Source: Halarchaeum grantii (GTDB lineage Archaea > Halobacteriota > Halobacteria > Halobacteriales > Halobacteriaceae). From it: a stretch of DNA of 64,000 nt. A program made the position numbers and the translations under genes. Location: positions 116,980-180,979 of the forward strand of contig NZ_BMPF01000004.1 of the NCBI RefSeq assembly GCF_014647455.2, given 5' to 3'. Below the pieces are notes generated by a model that worked only from the letters and a program-made list of their open reading frames with translations, was not told the origin of the DNA and did no database searches. Below are positions 34,894 through 42,556 of the stretch, piece by piece. Within the stretch, counting starts at the first letter, position 1, and every line of letters starts with the position of its first letter.

Positions 34894-35289
34894 ATGAGTC
34901 TCGAAGTACTTGACCGACACAGCGAGGCACTGTTCGAGTTCCTCTGGTGTCCCGTCTGCGGGCAGGAGGTCTTCACTCACATCCCGTTCGAGGGGGTGTT
35001 CTGCAAGAACTGCAACACCCAGGTCGAACTCCAGGAATCCCGAGAGACACGCGGCTACGAGGAGGCCGTGCTCGCCTGCTTCGATTCTACCACGACCTGG
35101 AACCTCCACGTCGACGAGAAACTACGCCGCGACCTGCCTGATGGGTCGGCCCGCGTGAAGATCCTCGGCGCACCGGGCGCCTACGACGTCGACTGGTGGA
35201 GTCCGGAGCCAGGTGAGGACTGGGAACCTGTGGAGCGTGGAGAGTTCGACGACGTCGAAGAACCATCAGAGGTGTCGCATCTCGCATAG
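34894..35289 (+). CDS. DUF7567-like zinc-ribbon protein
   Basis: 131 aa. MSLEVLDRHSEALFEFLWCPVCGQEVFTHIPFEGVFCKNCNTQVELQESRETRGYEEAVLACFD has one zinc ribbon (CPVC...CKNC, residues ~19-41). The rest is conserved in a haloarchaeal plasmid family that I recall as DUF7567. The acidic tail ends DDVEEPSEVSHLA. Start ATG 34894 follows the element; the longer frame would read through it. Function unknown. Confidence 0.7.
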   Translation: MSLEVLDRHSEALFEFLWCPVCGQEVFTHIPFEGVFCKNCNTQVELQESRETRGYEEAVLACFDSTTTWNLHVDEKLRRDLPDGSARVKILGAPGAYDVDWWSPEPGEDWEPVERGEFDDVEEPSEVSHLA

Positions 35290-35436
35290 TGACCTTGATG
35301 AAATCCGTAGTAGGTAATGGTTCTCAGCAATCTTGCTGAATAGAGGGCAGGAACTTAGTAACCTCAATTTAGCCAACAAACCAAGCCTTGGTAACTTGAA
35401 GGAGCACTTTCAAGCCCGATATGAGTCGGGATCTCC

Positions 35437-37539
35437 TCAGCTACCCCCAGTAAGCGAACGCTCAAGCTTCTGACAAAGTTCGAAATTACTCTCTCCGTCT
35501 TCATGTTCCGGATTCGGGACAACACCAAGGTCCAGAGCAGGCATAACTCCATCTTCTCCTTCAACGAGGTCTGTCTCGTACCAGATGACCCCATTGAGAT
35601 GCTTGTCTAACAGATAATAGTCGCCTTCGAGACGTTCATCTCTGTTTCTAACGTAGTCCTCACCAACGGTCTCTCCCGTCTCCTCGTCATAATAGATTCT
35701 CACCTGCATCGAGCCGAGGAGCGCTGCCACAACTTGTTCACGATCAATCTCGGACCGGTCGATATCGAGAGCGATGAAACACGGATTATCGGCCATTTCC
35801 CGTGTCCCGAGGAATTTACTCTTGAACTTACCCAGGATTTTACTCTCGGCGTTATTCGGAATGAACCTACCCCGGTTCGACAAGGCCAGTGGGGTCCATG
35901 CTTCAGGCCGGTAAATATCGATGAAGATATCGTCGACCACCAAGTCGACGTTTCCCTTCAGCTCATCCGTCTGCCAATCATGTAACGGGACCTCCGGCTC
36001 GAACGCCACTTTTTGGTTGTCCAAGTGGAGATAGAACATAATTTCGGAGAGAAAATCGTAGAACCCGGTGCTGGCTAGCAGATCATCACGCTTGTCCTGG
36101 GGTATCCGGTCCCAGTTGTTCTCAAGGAGATCAAGTTCCTTCCTTTCGTCCCGGAGTAGATACAGGAAGGGATGTGGGCTGCCCGTTTCTATCCTGGTTG
36201 CCACGAGATCATAAAAGTGGTCTGACAGCGACTCATATTCATTGAGCGTTTCCAAGAGTTCATCGTCAAAATCCCGGATGGTGTGCAATTCGATGAGGAA
36301 CTCCCGAAGCGCCCCAAGGGCTCTTTCCTCATCGTATACGTCCGGATCATCCAGATTTAGTCGGTCACGGTCGAGAGCGTGTACGAATTGTTCGCTAGAA
36401 AAATGTTCAACCAAGAATTCGTAAATGTCCTCGACGGTGGAAAGATGCGTGTCCTCGTGCTCAAATAATTCACCGAGCGCCTTTCGCAGCAGTTCGAGGT
36501 AGAACACTGATTTCTCTTCGTCATATTCTTCGAGGATGAGCTGTACGAGTTCGGCCGGTCTGGATCTGCCTGCATGAATAAACGAAAACTGTCCTTTGAG
36601 CGGGTGTTCGTAGTCGTCGAGCCGACTGAAGAGTTCTGGGAGATACTCGGGATTTTCCCGGGAGACATCCTCCGCCAACCGATTTGAAGTCAGTGCATCT
36701 CGGTTGTCGAGCCAAATGGTGAACTCTGCCAAGGTTTCGGTTGCATTGGCGAAGTTGGATTGAAGGAACTGGTTTACGTGCGCTAAGTCTACGTCTTGGC
36801 CGTTTTCAATTCCGTGTTTGAGAATCTGGATGTACTCCTCAAGATGTTCATTCTCGATTTTGCTCGCAAAGCGTCGGCTGATCTGGGGAATCGTTTCTGG
36901 GTTACGCTCCGCAATGTCCACCGTCATATCCCAAAGTTGGTTGTTTTCCTCGAAGAGGACGACATTTGCCCTGATCAGTTCCTGTAACGTCGCGGATTCC
37001 GAATCTAATGCCAATCCACGAAATGCTGAAATATACTCCTCAGGTAGTTCCTGCTCCTGATACTGCTCAAGTGTTGCTTGGAGTCCAGCCCGCACCTTTG
37101 TACCTTCATCCGCATGGAGGAGATCAAGAGTGGTTTCGCGCATTTGATCCTCTGGTAATTGAGCCAGTACTACTCCGGCCATCCACGTTAACCACTCATC
37201 GTCCGTTTCAATGAGGTGCTCGTAGATGTCCCACATCAAATCTTCATGCCCTTCCACTCGACTTCTGAATGCGTCGTAGAATTCTTGCCAAGCAAGGTCG
37301 CCATCGATATGAGGTGCTAGTCGTTGGAAATCGTCAACGAGTCTCGGAGGGTTCTTGAGGTTATCTAGGGAGAGTTCTATTACTAGCCAACGGTAATGGA
37401 AAGGTTGTTCGTCGAAGATCCAGTAGAACAGTTTGTCTTTCTGGCTTCTAGTTAGCTCTTGGCGATTGGCTTCCCACCACTCCCGTTGCTCTTCGTCTTC
37501 GAGTTCTAGATCGCGGAGTTCCCCGAAGTCGATGCTCAT
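35437..37539 (-). CDS. 700-aa helical-repeat protein with a possible nuclease-like C-terminal domain
   Basis: 700 aa. Residues ~1-500 are mostly helical with a HEAT/TPR-like pattern (WLTWMAGVVLAQLPEDQMRETTLDLLHADEG..., EYLPELFSRLDDYEHPLKGQFSF). The ~200 C-terminal residues include GNVDLVVDDIFIDIYRPE...ILGKFKSKF, laid out like a PD-(D/E)xK core (acidic, beta strand, acidic-x-x), though the usual E-x-K is absent. Lower GC than neighbours and no T-box/hairpin element. On the minus strand TTTATAAT at 37567-37574 is the TATA box. Probably a defence or sensor cargo protein; no family is recognised. Confidence 0.6.
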   Translation of the reverse strand: MSIDFGELRDLELEDEEQREWWEANRQELTRSQKDKLFYWIFDEQPFHYRWLVIELSLDNLKNPPRLVDDFQRLAPHIDGDLAWQEFYDAFRSRVEGHEDLMWDIYEHLIETDDEWLTWMAGVVLAQLPEDQMRETTLDLLHADEGTKVRAGLQATLEQYQEQELPEEYISAFRGLALDSESATLQELIRANVVLFEENNQLWDMTVDIAERNPETIPQISRRFASKIENEHLEEYIQILKHGIENGQDVDLAHVNQFLQSNFANATETLAEFTIWLDNRDALTSNRLAEDVSRENPEYLPELFSRLDDYEHPLKGQFSFIHAGRSRPAELVQLILEEYDEEKSVFYLELLRKALGELFEHEDTHLSTVEDIYEFLVEHFSSEQFVHALDRDRLNLDDPDVYDEERALGALREFLIELHTIRDFDDELLETLNEYESLSDHFYDLVATRIETGSPHPFLYLLRDERKELDLLENNWDRIPQDKRDDLLASTGFYDFLSEIMFYLHLDNQKVAFEPEVPLHDWQTDELKGNVDLVVDDIFIDIYRPEAWTPLALSNRGRFIPNNAESKILGKFKSKFLGTREMADNPCFIALDIDRSEIDREQVVAALLGSMQVRIYYDEETGETVGEDYVRNRDERLEGDYYLLDKHLNGVIWYETDLVEGEDGVMPALDLGVVPNPEHEDGESNFELCQKLERSLTGGS

Positions 37540-37672
37540 CCTATACTACTCTGCTTGTGGAACTGGATTATAAATGGACGTTCGTACGTTCGGACTATAG
37601 AGCTACTCGTTGTAGAACCTAATCTCCTCAGTCAATTTACAAACTTTCGGCCACTCACCATGAGTCTGTAGG

Positions 37673-37725
37673 GTTTGTTTCTGCGCCGGCGATGAGTGCC
37701 GGCGCACACGCGTCGGCGGTGATCG
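37673..37725 (+). promoter_or_regulatory. T-box/hairpin leader element before 37726
   Basis: GTTTGTTT then GCGCCGGC-GATGAGT-GCCGGCGC (37683-37705), a perfect 8-bp stem with a 7-nt loop. Confidence 0.75.
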
Positions 37726-38298
37726 ATGTCGACACGAAGTCAACTCCGATTCATCCAACGGAGCGAGACCACAGACGAACAGTCCGAAACCGACCGCATC
37801 GCACAAATCTACCGCCACTCGGACGGGTATCCCGATAGCGTCCTCCATGACCTGGACCAGCTGAAGCAGTTGCTGGACGAGACACGAACAGAGCGCGGGA
37901 CTGCATACGCTGCTGCCCAGTTCTTGTTCCTCCACACGCTCACGTCGATGACCCTCTACGTGGACGAAGGGCGTGACCGGAGAATCCACGCTGACCAACC
38001 CTCGGATCTCCTCGAGCCGGACAATATGGAGCACCTCGACCAGCCGATGTTCCTGCTCGGACACGGCGTTGAGAACCCAGCCGACGGCATTCACGGCGAC
38101 GAGGAGTACCTCTACGTCGTCGAGCTCCCGACCCGGAACCCGTTCGAGGAGCCCGCCGAGTGGACCGTCAAGGTGAGTGGTCACTCCGCCTTCCCGCGCT
38201 GGGATGGTCCGACCGAGGAAGCCTTCGAGCGGGCCAGCTGGCAGTTCCACGGCCCGCTTGGGCACGCGCTCGAAGAGGTGGTCGCTGAGCCGGCGTGA
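37726..38298 (+). CDS. Plasmid protein of unknown function, 190 aa
   Basis: MSTRSQLRFIQRSETTDEQSETDRIAQIYRHSDGYPDSVLHDLDQLKQLLDETRTERGTAYAAAQFLFLHTLT... The RIAQIYRHSDGYP core is conserved in haloarchaeal and phage proteins that lead with a beta strand and a short helical domain. The C-terminal part (DEEYLYVVELPTRNPFEEPAEWTVKVSGHSAFPRWDGPTEEAF) is a second beta domain. Carries the element directly upstream. Function unknown. Confidence 0.65.
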   Translation: MSTRSQLRFIQRSETTDEQSETDRIAQIYRHSDGYPDSVLHDLDQLKQLLDETRTERGTAYAAAQFLFLHTLTSMTLYVDEGRDRRIHADQPSDLLEPDNMEHLDQPMFLLGHGVENPADGIHGDEEYLYVVELPTRNPFEEPAEWTVKVSGHSAFPRWDGPTEEAFERASWQFHGPLGHALEEVVAEPA

Positions 38299-38311
38299 AC
38301 GCTTAGCCCGC

Positions 38312-39676
38312 TCAGATGATGCCGCCGATGACGAGTAGTCCGACGACGACCAGCAGCGTCGCGACAACGCTTCCCCCGGCCAGCCACTTGTTTTCCATCG
38401 CCTTCTCGTGAAGCGGCATCGCGGCGTACTCCTCGCGGAACGCTTCGAGATTCTCCTCGTCGTAGAAGTACTTCGTCTTCAGCGCGAACCGTTCCGTCAC
38501 CGCACAGCCCGTACAGATCGGCTCGCCTTCCAGCCGCTCCGTTTTGATGTGGCTGGAGCAGGCGATGGCCCCGCAGTTCGGACAGTAGGTGTACGTCTCG
38601 TCGCCGCCGCTCGTGTCACAATGGACGCAGCGGTGGATGCCGTCCTCGGTGGTCACTCGTGACGGGCCTGCCGCGTAGTACTCGTAGGGGTAGGTGTACT
38701 CCTGGATCTCGGTCGTCTGTCGAACCTCGGGGAGGTAGACTGGCTCGATCGACTGGACGGAGATATCCGAGCGATTCGGCTCGCAGGTCTTGTTGTATGT
38801 GACGTTGTTATCGCCAGTGTAGGTCACCGTCGTCGTGTGATGATCTTGAAGCCGGTCGACGGCCCACTCCTTGTACTCGGTTTGGGTCTGTCCGAACCGC
38901 CGTGCTTCGGCCTCGTCGAACACCTCGCGGAAGCGGTCGGTGTCCAAGTCGACAGTCGCGTGGAGGTTCTCCGTGACCAACGTCGCGACGTCGTCGGCAG
39001 CGACCTGCGGCTGCCCGCGTTCGGCATGGACAACGAACCTTGTCCGCTCGTTGATTCGGTGGATAACGCCGACTGACGTTTCGAAGACCGCGTTCGTGTC
39101 GGCAGTGACAGCCACCACCGGTCGAAAGGTCGCTTCTGAGCGGGGGGTCGGCAGGTCGGCCGCCTCGATATTCTCGATGTCGCGGAACGCCTCCTCAACG
39201 GGCGCATCGACGTCGGCCGCGGGGTCGTACGGCCGAAGCGTTTCGTCACAGAGGATTTCGATCCGGCCGTTGTAGAGGTCGAGACCGATATCGTCGGCAA
39301 TCTCCCGCAGATCTTCGCCGTCGAGCAGCTCGATAGGATGTGGGTCGTCGTTCTGCTGGAGGCGGGTCGCGTACTCCTGGGCAGGGTTGGTAAATCGGCC
39401 GGTGGTAGCGACCATACCCCGTTTCGGGCCGTCGAATTCGAATGTGGCAATCGCCGAATGGAGCTTCTGGACAACCGGTCGCCCGACGGTGTCCGTGTGC
39501 TTGCACTCGACGATGATCGCGCGCCGAGTGCCGTCGACGACCTCCTCCATGATGACGTCGCGTCCCTCGTCGGCAGTCCGTTCTGCCTGGCGGACGTTCT
39601 CGTAGCCGAGGTTGCGGAACACGTCTTCCATCACGTCCTCAAACTCGAACCCGGAGAGGTCGTCCAGTACAGCCAT
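38312..39676 (-). CDS. Mrr-type restriction endonuclease with zinc ribbon and C-terminal membrane helix
   Basis: 454 aa. Residues 8-100 are an Mrr-catalytic (PD-(D/E)xK) domain: D40 in GRDVIM, E57-C-K59 in VECKHTD, and Q70. The middle is a beta-rich domain (EYTYPYEYY). Then zinc knuckles CVHC, CPNC and CTGC (residues ~350-395), and the last 22 residues KWLAGGSVVATLLVVVGLLVIGGII form one membrane helix. Mrr enzymes cut modified foreign DNA; tethering to the membrane suggests action on incoming DNA. It converges on the gene at 37726. Confidence 0.8.
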   Translation of the reverse strand: MAVLDDLSGFEFEDVMEDVFRNLGYENVRQAERTADEGRDVIMEEVVDGTRRAIIVECKHTDTVGRPVVQKLHSAIATFEFDGPKRGMVATTGRFTNPAQEYATRLQQNDDPHPIELLDGEDLREIADDIGLDLYNGRIEILCDETLRPYDPAADVDAPVEEAFRDIENIEAADLPTPRSEATFRPVVAVTADTNAVFETSVGVIHRINERTRFVVHAERGQPQVAADDVATLVTENLHATVDLDTDRFREVFDEAEARRFGQTQTEYKEWAVDRLQDHHTTTVTYTGDNNVTYNKTCEPNRSDISVQSIEPVYLPEVRQTTEIQEYTYPYEYYAAGPSRVTTEDGIHRCVHCDTSGGDETYTYCPNCGAIACSSHIKTERLEGEPICTGCAVTERFALKTKYFYDEENLEAFREEYAAMPLHEKAMENKWLAGGSVVATLLVVVGLLVIGGII

Positions 39677-39737
39677 TCCGATATATCTGGATAGTACGTT
39701 GCAACTGCCAAATACGTTGCCGAACGCTACGCCATCC

Positions 39738-39794
39738 TGTTTGTTGAACCCCTGAGAGGGGTGCGGGGGTCACCGAACCGCCCGCGAGCAACGA
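39738..39794 (+). promoter_or_regulatory. T-box/hairpin leader element before 39795
   Basis: CTGTTTGTTG then ACCCC-TGAGA-GGGGT (39748-39762), with an alternative 3' arm GGGGGT at 39765-39770. Confidence 0.7.
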
Positions 39795-40481
39795 ATGAAC
39801 GGGAATGTACCTGTAGCAAGTTCGGAATCGGTTCCAGTCGCATCGCCTGTACAGTCTCACCGAGACACAGTCGAGTACGTCGGCTTCCGCGTCGATGGCC
39901 AAGCCGTCGTCCTGAACCTCTCGGAGCATCGGCGACTCCCCCTCGAGCGCAGTCTGGACCTCGTCAACCACAGTCCAAGCGGGTTCGAGTGGGGGTACAG
40001 TGGTAGCGGGCCCGCCCAGCTCGCGTGCGCGCTCCTCCTCGACTACTACGACGATGAGCAGTTCGCCCGTGAGCACTACATCGCGTTCCGGAATCAGGTG
40101 GTCTCACAACTGGAGTGCGACGGTGAAGCGGCGTGCTGGCACCTCACCGGCGAGGAGATCGACACCGCGATGGCGACCCTTACCGACGACGTCGTCGCGC
40201 TCGCGGATGGCGGACGGCCGTCACCGTCGCTCCCCGAGAACTGGCGAACCGTCTCTCGCCCGGACCGGCGGGTCTTCCAGCGCGCTGATCGCGACCACTA
40301 CATCGTACTCGGGGATGGAAGCGACGAGTGGCTGGTCGTGCTCTGCAGCCAGGGCGACCGTGCATATCCTGCCCCGCTCGCACATCGGACGGTTGCCGAG
40401 GATGCTGACCTAGAACAGGTGATTCAGGAGCTCACCGAAGAGAGCAACGACCTCATCGAACCCCCGGAGGAGGAGCACTGA
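39795..40481 (+). CDS. DUF6166-like plasmid protein
   Basis: 228 aa. The block VEYVGFRVDGQAVVLNLSEHRRLPLERSLDLVNHSPSGFEWGYSGSGPAQLACALLLDYYDDEQFAREHYIAFRNQVVSQL matches the DUF6166 signature (GFEWGYxGSGPAQLALALL). The rest has a helical region and a beta domain with an acidic tail. DUF6166 proteins occur on plasmids and phages without a known role. It is followed directly by a coupled 43-aa gene. Confidence 0.7.
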   Translation: MNGNVPVASSESVPVASPVQSHRDTVEYVGFRVDGQAVVLNLSEHRRLPLERSLDLVNHSPSGFEWGYSGSGPAQLACALLLDYYDDEQFAREHYIAFRNQVVSQLECDGEAACWHLTGEEIDTAMATLTDDVVALADGGRPSPSLPENWRTVSRPDRRVFQRADRDHYIVLGDGSDEWLVVLCSQGDRAYPAPLAHRTVAEDADLEQVIQELTEESNDLIEPPEEEH

Positions 40482-40612
40482 TGGAGACGCTTCGACTGGC
40501 GCGAGCCACCCACCAGCTCCTCGAACGTGGTGTTGAGGCGCTCGAGAAAATCGGGCGCGAACTGGAGCGATACAACGACCGACAGGAGCGCACCGACGAC
40601 ACCGACTCGTGA
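40481..40612 (+). CDS. 43-aa coupled microprotein
   Basis: METLRLARATHQLLERGVEALEKIGRELERYNDRQERTDDTDS. Its ATG overlaps the stop of the DUF6166-like gene (TGATG) and its stop overlaps the GTG of the next gene (GTGA), so it is embedded in a coupled operon. It is one amphipathic helix or short coiled coil with an acidic tail. Confidence 0.5.
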   Translation: METLRLARATHQLLERGVEALEKIGRELERYNDRQERTDDTDS

Positions 40613-41274
40613 CCGAAACTCACTCTCTAGACCAAATACGGAGTACCGGCTTCCAGTATACGCCTACCCCCGAGGGGTGCTCGTGTCCCATCCATCGGGA
40701 GGGGCAGCCGATCACGGCGCCGCTCGGTTTGCGGTTCGCAGAGCGCGTCCATATCGAATCGATCCCGCGCCACGTCGCTGGCGCGATCTACGAAGCACAT
40801 CACTCCTATATGGACGATGTCCCCCGGACGAATCTCGTCCATCACGGACTCTGTTATCAGAACCAGCTACTAGGAGCGATTACGTGGCGCTATCCGCTGA
40901 TTCGCTCGCTGGAGTACGACGGGACGCGATTCGAGGGCGACGAGATCGTCGAGGCAGCACGGATTTGCATCGGCGTCGATTTCCCCAATCTCGCCTCTGC
41001 CGCCCTCGCCCGGTCGATGGAACAGTTCGTGCGTCGGCACGGCAGGCGACGAGGCGTTCGGCTCCTGCTGACGTTCGTGCGAGCCGACTTCGACGGCTCG
41101 ATGATCAAAGCGCTCAGAGACAAGGGCTGGCACTGTGCCGGTAAAACGGACCCCGGCCAAGCGGGAAATCGCCCCGATAAGCAGATCCGAGAACAGCCAA
41201 AGTGGCGGTTTCTCTGCGAAGTTCCAGCTGAGTCCGACCGGGAACAGGCCTCACTCGGGAGGTGGTCCCCGTGA
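40609..41274 (+). CDS. GNAT-fold protein, possibly Mom-like DNA modification enzyme
   Basis: 221 aa from GTG 40609. The sequence SIPRHVAGAIYEAHHSYMDDVPRTNLVHHGLCYQNQLLGAITWRYPLI...EIVEAARICIGVDFPNLASAALARSMEQFVRRHG...LLLTFVRADFDGSMIKALRDKGWHCAGKT follows the acetyltransferase-like layout of the Mom family (small beta sheet, R-I-C-I, a helix, then the D-x-x-G-x-x-x-x-A segment). Mom adds a carbamoylmethyl group to adenine and shields DNA from restriction. The N-terminal CSCPIHREG could bind zinc. The assignment is tentative; a plain GNAT acetyltransferase is the alternative. Coupled to neighbours on both sides. Confidence 0.5.
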   Translation: MTETHSLDQIRSTGFQYTPTPEGCSCPIHREGQPITAPLGLRFAERVHIESIPRHVAGAIYEAHHSYMDDVPRTNLVHHGLCYQNQLLGAITWRYPLIRSLEYDGTRFEGDEIVEAARICIGVDFPNLASAALARSMEQFVRRHGRRRGVRLLLTFVRADFDGSMIKALRDKGWHCAGKTDPGQAGNRPDKQIREQPKWRFLCEVPAESDREQASLGRWSP

Positions 41275-41813
41275 CCACGAATGCCAGTCTCGATGAATTC
41301 GTAGCGGAGCCAGATTCGGACAGCCAGACAGATGACGGCCCATCGGTCGTCGACCAGCTGTTGAAGCCGGTATCGCCGTCGCTCGGACTGCAGCTCGTCC
41401 CCGGCAGGGGTGACCCAATATACCTCCAAAACAGGGGGACTGAACGCTACCTGTTCCGAGATGGCCACGAGCGATGGTTCATCCTCCAGCCCTCAGCCAA
41501 GAAATCGGTCGACGACTTCGTTCGCTGGGTGTATCTCCCCGAGGACAAGCCTGCAGAGGTCGCCCGAACAGCGATGGGCCAACGGACGGTTCTCGGCTAC
41601 AGGTACGTTACGCGGAACGAGGCCCCCGACCCGGTGGCGACGACGGTGACAGCGATGTTCGTCAGCGAGCCCTGGCCCGATGCCACCTACGAGTGTGGAT
41701 CCTGTAGTAGAGAGTTCGACTCACCGCAAAGCCACGCTCGGCATTGCTGGGAAGCACACCCCTGGGTTCCAATACCCGAACAGGTCCGTCGTCAGCGGAG
41801 TACTGACCCCTAA
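41271..41813 (+). CDS. Protein with C-terminal C2H2-like zinc finger, 180 aa
   Basis: Starts at GTG 41271, overlapping the preceding stop (GTGA). An acidic N-terminus, a beta-rich middle (QLVPGRGDPIYLQNRGTERYLFRDGHERWFILQPSAKKSVDDFVRWVYL) and a finger CGSCSREFDSPQSHARHCWEAH at residues ~147-168. The finger resembles eukaryote-like C2H2 zinc fingers found in haloarchaea. Last gene of the coupled set 39795-41813. Function unknown; it may bind DNA or the Mom-like protein. Confidence 0.65.
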   Translation: MTTNASLDEFVAEPDSDSQTDDGPSVVDQLLKPVSPSLGLQLVPGRGDPIYLQNRGTERYLFRDGHERWFILQPSAKKSVDDFVRWVYLPEDKPAEVARTAMGQRTVLGYRYVTRNEAPDPVATTVTAMFVSEPWPDATYECGSCSREFDSPQSHARHCWEAHPWVPIPEQVRRQRSTDP

Positions 41814-41886
41814 AAGTCGAACACTTGAAATATTACGCCGGGTTCTTTGCCGTACACATATAGTGAAAGAGACGAGAGATGGTAAT

Positions 41887-42276
41887 ATGGCGACAAGGAT
41901 GGCCACCCGTCTCGAGGACTTTTTCGAGCAACGAACAGATGGGCACCTTCGTAGTATCGTGAAATACGAGGAGAATTCCTACGAGATCGTCTATCTCAGG
42001 GATGATGTCGCTGAGCAATATACTACCGAGGAGATTGAATCCGCGATCGACGATTCTCGGATGGAATCATTAACTGCTCCAATCTATGAAGACACCTATT
42101 CGAGAGACCACGGAAATCTCACCTGCTTGGTGCAGTGCTTCGAGAACGTTATTGAGATGAACTTTGTCCTTGAGGACGGTGTTGGGGCCGCCGTCGCTCT
42201 TGATGCTAAAGCAATGGCTGATGCCCACGGACTGGTAGCTGAGGCAAGGCGAATCGTCCTCGAAGAACGAGAGTAG
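41887..42276 (+). CDS. DUF7522-like haloarchaeal protein, 129 aa
   Basis: MATRMATRLEDFFEQRTDGHLRSIVKYEENSYEIVYLRDDVAEQYTTEEIESAIDDSRMESLTAPIYEDTYSRDHGNLTCLVQCFENVIEMNFVLEDGVGAAVALDAKAMADAHGLV. It matches a haloarchaeal family recalled as DUF7522, whose core is the two beta strands around VQCFENVIEMNF. Start at ATG 41887; TACACATATAG 25-30 nt upstream serves as TATA box. AT-richer than the preceding operon. Function unknown. Confidence 0.65.
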   Translation: MATRMATRLEDFFEQRTDGHLRSIVKYEENSYEIVYLRDDVAEQYTTEEIESAIDDSRMESLTAPIYEDTYSRDHGNLTCLVQCFENVIEMNFVLEDGVGAAVALDAKAMADAHGLVAEARRIVLEERE

Positions 42277-42556
42277 TCGCTGACAACAGGCCATCCAGCT
42301 GCCTTTTGTGAAGTTCGCCGCGCCTTTTAGTGAAAAATCGATTAACTACCTTTTCGCGGGGCCGAGACGATGCAATCGCAAATTGGTGGGCGTTGCTGCT
42401 TCAGGCGACCGAAACGACAGATCAAGAACCCATATATTCAGCTTCCGAGCCGTAGACCTCTACAAAGGACTGAATCACGCGGTGTAGGACGATTCTATCC
42501 GGAGACTTCCCTTATGTTTATGAGATTCGCATTAGGTGATTGTTATAGATTCACGA

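Noticed and set aside
40655..40685. T-box/hairpin-like CCCCCGAGGGGTGC
   Set aside because: It lies inside the coding part of the 221-aa GNAT-type gene (TPTPEGCSC), lacks a T-rich box at the right distance and is not followed by a start codon.
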